A stretch of 32,125 nucleotides of DNA. Source: Acidobacteriota bacterium. GTDB lineage: Bacteria; Acidobacteriota; Thermoanaerobaculia; Gp7-AA8. Numbering within the stretch: the stretch's first letter is position 1; the number at the start of each line of letters is the position of its first letter. Below are positions 10,048-17,850 of the stretch, one piece after another. The stretch lies in NCBI GenBank assembly GCA_019247495.1, contig JAFAOU010000100.1, positions 1-32,125 on the forward strand, written 5' to 3'. Both the position numbers and the translations under genes were made by a program. The notes beneath the pieces are model-generated. The model was not told where the DNA came from and did no database searches. It saw nothing but the letters and a program-made list of their open reading frames with translations.

Positions 10048-10063
10048 GATGTCAGTAGAGCAC

Positions 10064-10107
10064 GGGGAGTCGGGAGTCGGGAGTCGGAGCATGCGAGCTC
10101 CGACTCC
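10064..10107. repeat. GGGAGTC heptamer tandem repeat and adjoining hairpin
   Basis: 10064-10087 is ggggagtc followed by two further gggagtc units. It runs into an 11-bp perfect hairpin: ggagtcggagc (10080-10090) pairs with gctccgactcc (10097-10107) across a 6-nt loop. It lies in the divergent intergenic region between the propeller gene and lpd. Related G-rich heptamers appear at 31129-31161 and 31316-31354. Confidence 0.65.
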
Positions 10108-10159
10108 TCACGCTTCACTCTCCGACACCCGACCCCCTACACCCCACTCCCGCAATCCA

Positions 10160-10165
10160 TATAAT
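10160..10165 (+). promoter_or_regulatory. Consensus -10 box upstream of lpd
   Basis: A perfect TATAAT stands 30 nt before the TTG start and 19 nt before the Shine-Dalgarno. No recognisable -35 box is found at the expected distance, so it may need an activator. Confidence 0.6.
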
Positions 10166-10195
10166 GCGCGCCGCGTTAGATCACGGGAGGTTTCC

Positions 10196-11581
10196 TTGGC
10201 AGAACAACAGTACGACGTGGTGGTGATCGGCAGCGGGCCGGGCGGCTATGTGGCCGGCATCCGCGCCGGGCAACTCGGCATGAAGGTCGCCGTCATCGAG
10301 AAGGATCCGTTTCTCGGCGGCACGTGTCTCCACCGCGGCTGCATCCCCACAAAATCGCTCCTCGAAAACGCCGACATCTGGACCAAGATTCAGAAATCGA
10401 AAGAGTTCGGCATCACCGTCGGCGACGTGCATCTCGACTGGAACGTCGTGCAGACCCGCAAGCAGGGCGTCGTCGATGCCAACGCCAAAGGCATCGAGTT
10501 CCTCTTCAAGAAGAACAAGGTCGAACGGATTCAGGGCTTCGGCAAACTGGCCGGCAAAGGCGTCGTCGACGTCGACGGCAAGAAGATCAACACGAAGAAC
10601 GTCATCCTGGCGATGGGGTCCGTGCCGAAAGATCTGCCGCACATCAAGGCCGACGGCAAGCGGATCATCAACTCCGATCACATCCTCAAAATCAGCGAAG
10701 TGCCGAAGTCGATGCTCGTCATCGGCGCCGGCGCGGTCGGATGCGAGTTCGCCTCGATCTTCGCTCGCTTCGGCACCAAGGTAACGATCGTCGAGGTCAT
10801 GCCGCTGCTCCTCCCGATCGAGGACGAAGAGATCTCGAAGGAGTTCACGCGCATCTTCAAGAAGAAGGGCATCGAAGTTCTGACCGACGCGAAAGTTGAA
10901 TCGGCCGAGGTTGGTGACGGCGGCGTAAAAGTTGTCGTCAGCTCGAAGGGCAAACAGCAGACGTTCGACGTCGAGATCGTCCTCTCCGCTACCGGCCGCC
11001 GCGCCGTCACCGAGAACTGCGGGCTGGAAGGAACGAAAGTCAAACTCGAGCGCGGCATGGTGCAGGTCGATCCACTCATGCGCACCGGCGAGGCGAACAT
11101 TTACGCCATCGGCGACATCGTCCCTACGCCCGCGCTCGCGCACTGCGCCTCGGCCGAGGGAATCCTGGCCGTCGAGCACATGAAGGGACTCGATCCGCGC
11201 CCGATCAACTACGACCACGTTCCTAACGCCACGTACACCGATCCCGAGGTTGCCTCGGTCGGGCTCACGGAGAAGAAGGCGAAGGAGCGCGGCTACGACG
11301 TCAAGATCGGCAAGTTCCCCTTCACCGCGAATTCGAAAGCGAAGATCATCGGCGAAGCGGGCGGGCTCGTGAAGTACGTCTCGGACAAAAAGTACGACGA
11401 ACTCCTCGGCGTCCATATCGTCGGCCCGAAAGCGACAGAGTTGATCGCCGAGGCCTGCGCGGCGCTGGAGCTGGAAGCGACGAGCGAGTCGATCGCCAAG
11501 ACCATCCACGCGCACCCGACGCTCTCCGAGGCGATGATGGAAGCCGCGGAGGATGTGGCGGGACACTCGATCCACCAGTAG
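10196..11581 (+). CDS. lpd: Dihydrolipoamide dehydrogenase (E3), TTG start
   Basis: This FAD enzyme reoxidises the dihydrolipoyl groups of 2-oxoacid dehydrogenase complexes (or the glycine cleavage system), passing electrons to NAD+. Counting from TTG at 10196, the protein is 461 residues, normal for E3. The FAD-binding GSGPGG is at 12-17. The redox disulfide is Cys44 and Cys49 in CLHRGC. The NAD-binding motif GAGAVGCEFAS lies near the middle, and AIGDI precedes the interface domain. His440 and Glu445 in HPTLSE form the catalytic dyad. The TTG start is preferred because GGGAGG (10185-10190) lies 5 nt upstream and the FAD fold starts right after; longer in-frame readings add only repeat-derived sequence. 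The genes for E1 alpha and E1 beta follow on the same strand. Confidence 0.95.
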   Translation: MAEQQYDVVVIGSGPGGYVAGIRAGQLGMKVAVIEKDPFLGGTCLHRGCIPTKSLLENADIWTKIQKSKEFGITVGDVHLDWNVVQTRKQGVVDANAKGIEFLFKKNKVERIQGFGKLAGKGVVDVDGKKINTKNVILAMGSVPKDLPHIKADGKRIINSDHILKISEVPKSMLVIGAGAVGCEFASIFARFGTKVTIVEVMPLLLPIEDEEISKEFTRIFKKKGIEVLTDAKVESAEVGDGGVKVVVSSKGKQQTFDVEIVLSATGRRAVTENCGLEGTKVKLERGMVQVDPLMRTGEANIYAIGDIVPTPALAHCASAEGILAVEHMKGLDPRPINYDHVPNATYTDPEVASVGLTEKKAKERGYDVKIGKFPFTANSKAKIIGEAGGLVKYVSDKKYDELLGVHIVGPKATELIAEACAALELEATSESIAKTIHAHPTLSEAMMEAAEDVAGHSIHQ

Positions 11582-11592
11582 ATTAGTGATTT

Positions 11593-11657
11593 GTGGATTA
11601 GTAGATTAGGAACTGCCGCGGGTGCCACGGTGCGCGGTTCCTAATCTACTAATCCAC
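11593..11657 (+). repeat. 21-bp perfect inverted repeat made of GATTAGT-like units
   Basis: Arms 11593-11613 and 11637-11657 are perfectly complementary over 21 bp, with a 23-nt GC-rich loop. The surrounding region (about 11582-11672) repeats GATTAGT and its complement. No T-tract follows, so it is not a standard terminator. It could act as an RNA processing or stability element between lpd and the E1 alpha gene. Confidence 0.7.
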
Positions 11658-11688
11658 TAATCGACGAATCCACTCGCCGACGCGAATC

Positions 11689-12711
11689 ATGACCTCACCG
11701 ACACCGCTAGAAACCCACGGCCTCACGCGCGAGAATCTGCTCGAGATCGATTACTTTCTCCGGTTGACGCGGACGCTGGAGGAACGCCTTGTGGCGCTCT
11801 TCCGGCAATCCAAAGTCATCGGCGGTCTGTATCGCTCCCTCGGCCAGGAAGGCGAATCGGTCGCGGCGGCGTATGCGCTCGACTACGCGCTGGGTGACGT
11901 GGTCCAACCGCTGATCCGCAACATGGGCTCGATCCTCGTCGCCGGCGCGAAGCCGTCGGACATCGTCAAGCAATACATGGCCAAGGCCGATTCGCCGACG
12001 CGCGGACGGGAGCTGAACATTCACTTCGGCCATCCCGCGCGCGACGGATTCATCGGACAGATCTCGATGCTCGGCGACATGATCCCGGTCATGGCCGGCA
12101 TCGCCCTCGCCGGCCGGATGCAGAAGCGCCATCTCGTCGGCATGGCCTTCATCGGCGACGGCGCGTCGTCGACCGGCGCGTTTTATGAGGGGATGAATTT
12201 CGCGACGGTGCAGCGGCTGCCGCTGGTGGTCATCCTCGAAAACAACGGCTACGCGTACTCGACGCCGACGTCGAAACAGAGCGCGGTCCGCTCGCTCGCT
12301 GACAAAGCGCACGCGTTCGGATGCGCGAGCGAAACTGTGGACGGGAACGACGTCCTGGCCACCTACGCCGCCGCGCGCCGGGCCGTCGAACGCGCCCGCG
12401 CCGGCGGAGGCGTGACGCTCATCGAGGCGAAGACGTTCCGCATGAAAGGTCACGCCGAACACGACAACCAGTCGTACGTGCCGCAATCGTTGATCGAGGA
12501 GTGGTCGGCGAAAGATCCGGTCGTCCGATTCGAAAAGACACTCGTCGACGCAGGCATCGCGACGGCGGCAGATTTCGAAATGATCCAGTCGCGCGCGAAA
12601 CGCGAAGTCGACGCCGCGACGGACGAAGCGGAACGCTCGCCGATGCCGAATCCCGAGGAAGCCGCGCGCGGACTGTTCGCGGGCGATGGGTTTTGGGAGG
12701 AGCAGCGATGA
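11689..12711 (+). CDS. 2-oxoacid dehydrogenase E1 component, alpha subunit
   Basis: The alpha subunit of the thiamine-diphosphate E1 enzyme that decarboxylates a 2-oxoacid and transfers the acyl group to lipoate on E2. It is 340 residues, usual for the heterotetrameric class. The ThDP/Mg2+ motif runs from GDG (156-158) to NN (185-186). RGRELNIHFG and RMKGHAEHD are typical active-site loops. The substrate (pyruvate, branched-chain 2-oxoacid or acetoin) cannot be read from the sequence with confidence. No clear Shine-Dalgarno is seen before the ATG. The beta subunit gene follows, separated by a family A repeat of 184 bp, an unusual gap for a pair that is normally tightly coupled. Confidence 0.9.
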   Translation: MTSPTPLETHGLTRENLLEIDYFLRLTRTLEERLVALFRQSKVIGGLYRSLGQEGESVAAAYALDYALGDVVQPLIRNMGSILVAGAKPSDIVKQYMAKADSPTRGRELNIHFGHPARDGFIGQISMLGDMIPVMAGIALAGRMQKRHLVGMAFIGDGASSTGAFYEGMNFATVQRLPLVVILENNGYAYSTPTSKQSAVRSLADKAHAFGCASETVDGNDVLATYAAARRAVERARAGGGVTLIEAKTFRMKGHAEHDNQSYVPQSLIEEWSAKDPVVRFEKTLVDAGIATAADFEMIQSRAKREVDAATDEAERSPMPNPEEAARGLFAGDGFWEEQR

Positions 12712-12723
12712 CTGCTCGAAGCG

Positions 12724-12907
12724 CTGTCATCCTGAGCCGCCGGAGCCGCGTCGCCGCAGGCAGACCGGCGCAGGACGGTCGAAGGACCCCCTCCCTGCTA
12801 ACCCGGGACGGCGGCGGCAAATCACGAGGCAAGCACTTTGGGGGTCCTTCGACCGTCCTGCGGCGCTACGGCTTCGCCTCCGCATCTTCGGCGGCTCAGG
12901 ATGACAG
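12724..12907. repeat. Family A palindromic element, copy inserted between the E1 alpha and E1 beta genes
   Basis: This 184-bp near-palindrome begins ctgtcatcctgagccgcc and ends ggcggctcaggatgacag. An inner pair, ggtcgaaggaccccc and gggggtccttcgacc, brings the two halves together. It starts 12 nt after the E1 alpha stop codon and ends 12 nt before the E1 beta start codon. Related copies are at 2277 (solo arm), 26476 and 28472. Confidence 0.88.
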
Positions 12908-12919
12908 TGGGAGCTCACG

Positions 12920-13894
12920 ATGCCACTAACCACCTACCTCGACGCCATTCGCGAGGCGATGGTTGAAGAGATGCGGCGCGATCCGCGCGTGTTTCTCATC
13001 GGCGAGGACGTCGGCTCGTATGGCGGCGCCTTCAAAACCAGCGCGGGGATGATCGAAGAGTTTGGCGCTGAGCGCGTCATCGACACGCCCATCTCCGAGG
13101 TGGCCATCGTCGGTGCGGCATCGGGCGCGGCGTTGATGGGGATGCGGCCCATCGCCGAAATGCAATTCATCGACTTCATCACCTGCGCCTACGACATGCT
13201 CGTCAACTTCACTGCCACGTCGCGGTATCGCGTCGGCAGTGGATGTCCTATCGTCGTGCGCGGACCGGCCGGCGGCGGCACGCATGGCGGACCGTTTCAC
13301 TCGCTCAATCCCGAAGCCATGTTCATGAACCGGCCGGGATTGAAGATCGTCGCGCCGGGCACCGCATACGACGCCAAGGGGTTGTTGAAGTCTGCGATCC
13401 GTGACGACGACCCCGTGCTCTTCATCGAGCACAAGTTCCTGTATCGGCGAATCAAAGAGGAGTTGCCCGCCGATGACTACATCGTCCCCATCGGCAAAGC
13501 CAACGTGAGAAGAAGCGGCAAGGACCTCACCATCATCACGTGGGGCTCGATGATCTACGTCGCCGACGATGCCGCGGCGGAACTGGCCAAGGATCGCGTG
13601 TCGGTCGAAGTCATCGACCTGCGATCGATCCTCCCATTCGATGAGGAAGCGATCCTCAACTCCGTCGCCAAGACCAACCGCGTCATCATCCTGCATGAAG
13701 CACCGCTGACCGGCGGCGCGGGGGCTGAATTCGCCGCGCGTATCGCGGAGAAAGCCTTCGACTACCTCGACGCTCCCATCAAACGCATCGCTGCGCTCGA
13801 CGTCCCCACGCCGTACTCGCCGCCGCTGGAAGCGTTCTACCTCCCCGACCGAGAAAAAGTTATCGCCGCCGCGCGCGAGCTGCTGCGGTATTGA
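12920..13894 (+). CDS. 2-oxoacid dehydrogenase E1 component, beta subunit
   Basis: The beta subunit completes the alpha2-beta2 E1 enzyme and supplies part of the thiamine-diphosphate site. At 324 residues it has family length. GEDVGSYGGAFK (28-39) and DTPISE (55-60), the latter carrying the Glu that activates thiamine diphosphate, are conserved. The transketolase C-terminal domain contains EVIDLRSILPFD and HEAPLTGGAGAEF. A short Shine-Dalgarno tgggag lies at 12908-12913, directly beyond the end of the family A repeat, and sets the ATG at 12920. The lipoyl-bearing E2 gene would normally come next but is absent; the following gene is a separately promoted amine oxidase. Confidence 0.92.
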   Translation: MPLTTYLDAIREAMVEEMRRDPRVFLIGEDVGSYGGAFKTSAGMIEEFGAERVIDTPISEVAIVGAASGAALMGMRPIAEMQFIDFITCAYDMLVNFTATSRYRVGSGCPIVVRGPAGGGTHGGPFHSLNPEAMFMNRPGLKIVAPGTAYDAKGLLKSAIRDDDPVLFIEHKFLYRRIKEELPADDYIVPIGKANVRRSGKDLTIITWGSMIYVADDAAAELAKDRVSVEVIDLRSILPFDEEAILNSVAKTNRVIILHEAPLTGGAGAEFAARIAEKAFDYLDAPIKRIAALDVPTPYSPPLEAFYLPDREKVIAAARELLRY

Positions 13895-13903
13895 TTCGAG
13901 GTC

Positions 13904-13932
13904 TTGCCTCCCCTTCTCCGTCCCGCTATTCT
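13904..13932 (+). promoter_or_regulatory. Sigma70-type promoter of the amine oxidase gene
   Basis: TTGCCT (13904-13909) and TATTCT (13927-13932) are separated by 17 bp. Together with the strong Shine-Dalgarno at 13963-13968 this marks a new transcription unit after the E1 beta gene. The -35 half closely matches that of the promoter at 1385. Confidence 0.6.
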
Positions 13933-13973
13933 TCGGGACATCCCCATCAAACGTGAAGGCCGAGGAGGATTCC

Positions 13974-15659
13974 ATGAGCAAGTGGACTCGCAGGCGGTTT
14001 CTCGAAACGGTTGGACGCGTTGGCGGCGCGGCGGCCGTTTATGAATCGATGGTCGCGCTGGGAATGGTGCGCGTACCCGATTCCGTGTACGCCGATCCGC
14101 TGCAGATTCCGGACGGCGTTGGCAGCGGCCAGACCATCGTCATCCTCGGCGCGGGCGTCGCGGGACTCACCGCCGCGTACGAACTGAAGAAGCGCAACAG
14201 CGGATTCAACATCGTCATCCTCGAGGCCCAGCATCGAGCCGGCGGACGCAGTTACACGGTCCGCAACGGCGACAAGATCTACGAGACGCATGGCAAGGAG
14301 ACGTGGGAGCAGACCTGCCACTTCGAGGGCGACGTCAAGAATCAGTATCTGAACGCGGGCCCGGGCCGCCTCCCGTATCACCACACCGTGGCACTCGGCT
14401 ACTGCAAGGAACTAAAAGTGGAGATCGAGCCGTACGTGATGACCACGCGCGCGAACCTCTATCAGAACAAGGACGGCTTTCATGGCAAGCCGATGCCGCA
14501 TCGCCGCGTGCTCAACGACACGCGCGGCTGGATTTCGGAGCTGCTGACGAAGGCGATCGACAAAGGCTCGCTCGACGATGAGCTCTCGCCGAAGCAGAAG
14601 GAGCAGATGCTCCACCTGCTCAACACCTTCGGGCCGCTGAAGGACAAAAAGTACGTCGGCTCACAGCGCTCCGGCTACGTCACGCAGCCGGGCGTTCTCA
14701 CGCCGGGCGACATCGAGCCGCCGATTCCGCGCATCGAAATCCTCGGCTCCGAGTTCTGGCTCGACCGGATGTACCAGTCCGAGGATTACGAATGGCAGCC
14801 GACGCTTTTCCAGCCGGTCGGCGGCATGGACAAGCTCGCGCACGGATTCCTCCCGCACGTCGAGCAGTTCATCCAGTACAAGCGCGAGGTGACCTCGGTA
14901 CGCAACTCCGAAAAGGACAAGGTGGTGATCCGCCATCGCGCCGCGGGAAATCCGTCAGCGCCCGAGGAGACGATCATCGCCGATTGGTGCATCAGCACGA
15001 TTCCGGTGTGGATCCTTCACGGCATCGACAACAATTTCACGCCGCCGTTCCGCAAAGCGCTCGAAGCGCCGAAGAGAGGCCTGACGTGCAAGGTTGGATG
15101 GCAGGCCAATCGCCGTTTCTGGGAGCTCGACAACGAGATCTACGGCGGCATCTCCTACATCAACAACAACATCACGCAGATGTGGTACCCGTCGAACGGC
15201 TATCTTTTCGAAGAGAAGGGCGTGCTCACCGGCGCCTACAACTACACCGAGGACGCCGCATACCTCGGCAATCAGCCGTTGAAGGAGCGTCTGAAGATCG
15301 CCATGGCCGGAGGGCGCCTACTGCACGGCGCCCAATTCGACGCGGTGCCGATCGATCTCGGGCTCTCCATCGCCTGGCATCACGTGCCGTATCAACTTGG
15401 CGGTTGGGCCGATTGGGACAAGGTTCCCGGCGTTCACTACGAAACGCTGCTCGAGCCTGATGGCCGCGTCATCGTTGCCGGCGATCAGGTGTCGTACCTC
15501 CCCGGCTGGCAGGAGGGCGCGATGTTGTCCGCGCGCCATGTCCTGCAACGCATCAGCCGCGGATCGCGCCTGAAGACGTCCGCAGCGGCGGCGACGAAGC
15601 GGCGCGCGCCGGATACGCGTGCGACGACCGAGGGCATCGGACCGACACGAAAGCGCTGA
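13974..15659 (+). CDS. Tat-exported flavin amine oxidase (L-amino-acid oxidase-like)
   Basis: This 561-residue FAD enzyme belongs to the monoamine oxidase/L-amino-acid oxidase superfamily, which oxidises an amine or amino acid with O2 or another acceptor. A twin-arginine signal is visible at the N-terminus (TRRRFLETVG, then a short hydrophobic stretch), implying folded export with bound FAD. The dinucleotide-binding motif GAGVAG is at 59-64, followed by the acidic residue in ILEA and the GGR motif at 90-92. The C-terminal FAD contact is VIVAGDQVSYLPGWQEGA. The tail after about residue 525 is basic and low in complexity. AGGAGG at 13963-13968 places the start at 13974 rather than the in-frame ATG at 13953. 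An amino-acid permease gene follows, but a hairpin separates the two. Substrate unknown. Confidence 0.88.
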   Translation: MSKWTRRRFLETVGRVGGAAAVYESMVALGMVRVPDSVYADPLQIPDGVGSGQTIVILGAGVAGLTAAYELKKRNSGFNIVILEAQHRAGGRSYTVRNGDKIYETHGKETWEQTCHFEGDVKNQYLNAGPGRLPYHHTVALGYCKELKVEIEPYVMTTRANLYQNKDGFHGKPMPHRRVLNDTRGWISELLTKAIDKGSLDDELSPKQKEQMLHLLNTFGPLKDKKYVGSQRSGYVTQPGVLTPGDIEPPIPRIEILGSEFWLDRMYQSEDYEWQPTLFQPVGGMDKLAHGFLPHVEQFIQYKREVTSVRNSEKDKVVIRHRAAGNPSAPEETIIADWCISTIPVWILHGIDNNFTPPFRKALEAPKRGLTCKVGWQANRRFWELDNEIYGGISYINNNITQMWYPSNGYLFEEKGVLTGAYNYTEDAAYLGNQPLKERLKIAMAGGRLLHGAQFDAVPIDLGLSIAWHHVPYQLGGWADWDKVPGVHYETLLEPDGRVIVAGDQVSYLPGWQEGAMLSARHVLQRISRGSRLKTSAAAATKRRAPDTRATTEGIGPTRKR

Positions 15660-15674
15660 CGAATTCGCAAAATG

Positions 15675-15703
15675 GCAGGACCGCCGTGTGGCGGTCCTGC
15701 TTT
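15675..15703 (+). terminator. Hairpin after the amine oxidase gene, probable terminator
   Basis: gcaggaccgcc (15675-15685) pairs perfectly with ggcggtcctgc (15690-15700) across a 4-nt loop, giving an 11-bp stem. It is followed by only ttt, so as an intrinsic terminator it is strong in stem and weak in T-tract. Confidence 0.65.
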
Positions 15704-15716
15704 CAGCGCGAAACGA

Positions 15717-15722
15717 TAGACT
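15717..15722 (+). promoter_or_regulatory. Candidate -10 element for leaderless permease transcript
   Basis: TAGACT ends 6 nt before the ATG at 15729. No Shine-Dalgarno is present and no -35 is evident. Confidence 0.35.
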
Positions 15723-15728
15723 CCCGTG

Positions 15729-17045
15729 ATGCCCGAGCTTCGTCGCGACATCGGCCTGTGGCGCGGCATCGCCCTGAACATGATCGACATGGTCGGGATC
15801 GGTCCGTTCATCACGATCCCGCTGATCCTCATGGCCATGGGCGGCGGCCGCGGCATGCTGGCCTGGATCCTCGGCGGATTGCTGGCGATCAGCGACGGCC
15901 TCGTCACCGCGGAGTTGTCGGCGTCGATGCCCGGCTCCGGCGGCTCGTACGTTTTTCTTCGCCACGCATACGGCCGCGCCGGACGATTGATCTCGTTCCT
16001 CTTCCTGTTTCAGATTCTCTTTTCGGCGCCGCTGTCGATGGCCTCGGGCTGCATCGGTTTCGCCAGCTACCTGAAAGTGATCATCCCCGCTGCCGGGAAT
16101 CACATCGGCCTGACCGCGACGATTGTCTGCGTCCTGACGATGCTGCTGCTGCTTCGCCGCATCGAAGCGATCGGCAAGTTTTCGATCCTGCTTTGGATCG
16201 GTGTGCTGGCGACATTGGCCATCGTCGTCATCGTCGGCCTGCCACATCTGAAGCTCGACGCGTTCGCGTTCTGGCGCGCGCCGCGGCTTGACGGCGGCAT
16301 CGGCTATGCCGGTCTCGGCGTCGCGCTCATCTACGCGGTCTACGACTACCTCGGCTACTACAACATCTGCTACATCGGCGACGAGGTTCGCGAACCGCAG
16401 CGGACGATCCCGCGCGTGATCGTGATCTCCATCCTCGCCATAGGCGCGATCTACCTGGTGATGAACGCCTGCCTGATTTCGGTGCTACCGATGAAGCAGG
16501 CCATGACGTCACCCTCGATCGTGGCCGACTACCTGGCTCTGCTCTTCGGCACGCGCGCCGCGCAATGGATCTCGATCCTGATTCTCTGGACCGCATTCGC
16601 ATCGATCTTCTCGCTGATGCTCGGCTACTCGCGCATCCTCTACGCCGCGGCGCGCGACGGAAACTTCTTCGGCTGGTTCGCAAAACTGCACGCCACCGAA
16701 GCGTACCCGTACGTCTCGATCCTCTTCCTCGGCTGCGTCGCCACGGCGTTCTGCTGGCTGTCGCTGAAGAACGTGCTCCAGGCGATCCTCTCGATCCGCG
16801 CCATCATCCCGTTCATGGCCCAGATCATCGGAGCAGTCCTATTGAGACATCGCGAACCCGATCGCCCACGCCCCTTCCGGATGTGGCTCTACCCACTCCC
16901 CGCCATCACCGCCCTCGGTCTCTGGAGTTTCATCGTCATCTCGCCACAAAAAGGTTTGAAGGTGGGCGGGCTATACGTGATTGCGGCAGGAACGCTCTTC
17001 TACATCGCGCGCGGATGGCTGGAGCGGAGACGGACGATCGCTTGA
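15729..17045 (+). CDS. APC-family amino acid permease
   Basis: A 438-residue integral membrane protein of the amino acid-polyamine-organocation superfamily, with about twelve hydrophobic segments. The first helix has the substrate-binding glycine motif (MVGIGPFI), and the loop after the sixth helix has the family signature [13 protein letters not shown]. It probably imports or exchanges an amino acid at the inner membrane. The start could be the ATG at 15729 or the GTG at 15726; neither has a Shine-Dalgarno, and a TAGACT 6 nt upstream suggests a leaderless message. Its stop codon overlaps the TTG start of the M23 peptidase. The upstream amine oxidase is a plausible functional partner (amino-acid catabolism), but that is inference from proximity. 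Confidence 0.9.
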   Translation: MPELRRDIGLWRGIALNMIDMVGIGPFITIPLILMAMGGGRGMLAWILGGLLAISDGLVTAELSASMPGSGGSYVFLRHAYGRAGRLISFLFLFQILFSAPLSMASGCIGFASYLKVIIPAAGNHIGLTATIVCVLTMLLLLRRIEAIGKFSILLWIGVLATLAIVVIVGLPHLKLDAFAFWRAPRLDGGIGYAGLGVALIYAVYDYLGYYNICYIGDEVREPQRTIPRVIVISILAIGAIYLVMNACLISVLPMKQAMTSPSIVADYLALLFGTRAAQWISILILWTAFASIFSLMLGYSRILYAAARDGNFFGWFAKLHATEAYPYVSILFLGCVATAFCWLSLKNVLQAILSIRAIIPFMAQIIGAVLLRHREPDRPRPFRMWLYPLPAITALGLWSFIVISPQKGLKVGGLYVIAAGTLFYIARGWLERRRTIA

Positions 17046-17692
17046 AAAAGATCGCGATGGCTCTCGGCGCAGCGGTGCTGGCCGCATTGGCCTGGATCGC
17101 GGCGGGCACGACTCCGAACGACACCACGGTGCCGCCAGTCCGCTCGCCATCTCGCGCGGACGTGCTTCGCTCCTCTCCAACACCTTCACTCCCTCCGTCG
17201 CTCTCAACATCGCTTTCACCATCACCGATCGTTCCCACTCCGCCCGGCGAGGGACCTCGCCCGCTGATCATGCCGGTAGCAGGCATCGAACCGAGCACGA
17301 TCCACGACAACTTCGACGAAATGCGCGGCGGAGCAACGCGCCGTCACGAAGCGCTCGACATCCTCGCACCGCGCGGTACGCCCGTCGTTGCGGCGGACGA
17401 CGGCGCCGTGAAAAAACTGTTCACCAGCGTCCCCGGCGGATTGACCGTCTACGAGTTCGATCCCGATCAACGCTACTGCTACTACTACGCGCACCTCGAC
17501 GCCTACGCGCCCGGCCTGCACGAAGGCCAACTCCTCCACCGCGGCGAACTGGTCGGCTACGTCGGCACGACTGGCAACGCTCCGAAGGACGCGCCCCACC
17601 TGCACTTCGCCGTCATCCACCTAGATCCCGACAAACGCTGGTGGACCGGCACGCCAATCAACCCATATCCGCTACTTCACAAAGCTCCATAG
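17042..17692 (+). CDS. M23 (LytM-type) zinc metallopeptidase, membrane-anchored
   Basis: A 216-residue peptidase of the LytM/lysostaphin family, which cuts peptide cross-links in cell-wall peptidoglycan. Residues 1-22 form a hydrophobic signal anchor, followed by a Pro/Ser/Thr-rich linker (about 28-70). The catalytic domain has the first zinc ligands His102 and Asp106 (RRHEALD), a conserved His151 (YAHLD), and the HLHF motif with His186 and His188, so it looks active. The TTG at 17042 overlaps the stop codon of the permease (TTGA) and gives a proper Lys-Lys start to the signal; an ATG at 17057 is the alternative and would shorten the anchor by five residues. The sharing of an operon with an amino-acid permease has no obvious explanation. 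Confidence 0.88.
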   Translation: MKKIAMALGAAVLAALAWIAAGTTPNDTTVPPVRSPSRADVLRSSPTPSLPPSLSTSLSPSPIVPTPPGEGPRPLIMPVAGIEPSTIHDNFDEMRGGATRRHEALDILAPRGTPVVAADDGAVKKLFTSVPGGLTVYEFDPDQRYCYYYAHLDAYAPGLHEGQLLHRGELVGYVGTTGNAPKDAPHLHFAVIHLDPDKRWWTGTPINPYPLLHKAP

Positions 17693-17693
17693 G

Positions 17694-17724
17694 TTTTCTC
17701 CGCCCCTCCGCGTCTCCGCGTGAA
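17694..17724 (-). repeat. CGCGGAGA-type short dispersed repeat, copy 1
   Basis: Read on the minus strand this 31-nt sequence matches 20919-20949 at 30 of 31 positions and is in inverted orientation to it. It consists of overlapping CGCGGAGA-like units. The two copies flank the ABC transporter operon. Confidence 0.75.
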
Positions 17725-17733
17725 CCCGTCCCC

Positions 17734-17850
17734 TCAAGCGTGCACGCCATGCATCCGAAGCAACACCGCCCAAAGCCAATGACCGCCCCCTAACACGAGG
17801 AACGCGACGACCAGCACGAACACCAGAATCCAAATCCACCGCTTACTCAT
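17734..17850 (-). CDS. 38-residue single-span membrane microprotein, coupled to the ABC permease
   Basis: A very small protein beginning [20 protein letters not shown], with a short basic N-terminus, one hydrophobic helix of about 25 residues, and a tail containing Trp, His and Arg. Three things support it as a real gene. Its ATG overlaps the permease stop codon (ATGAGTAA, 8 nt). A strong Shine-Dalgarno GGGAGG (minus strand, 17865-17860) lies 9 nt upstream inside the permease gene. The product also has a clean membrane-protein composition. It is the last gene of the ATPase-permease operon. I know no named family. By analogy with other microproteins it may modulate or stabilise the transporter, which is inference. 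Confidence 0.7.
   Translation of the reverse strand: MSKRWIWILVFVLVVAFLVLGGGHWLWAVLLRMHGVHA

Noticed and set aside
9959..10195. 79-residue N-terminal extension of the E3 protein from an upstream start
   Set aside because: It overlaps the divergent propeller gene and heptamer repeats. The TTG at 10196 has a perfect Shine-Dalgarno and begins the FAD fold at the normal distance.
10181..11575. 464-codon open frame on the minus strand opposite lpd
   Set aside because: The lpd frame has full catalytic motifs; the antisense translation is Asp/Val/Arg-rich with no recognisable fold.
12686..12933. Short frames on both strands containing HPEPPE-like peptides
   Set aside because: They are translations of the family A palindromic repeat; the same peptide recurs at 26476 and 28472 and is a known type of annotation artefact.
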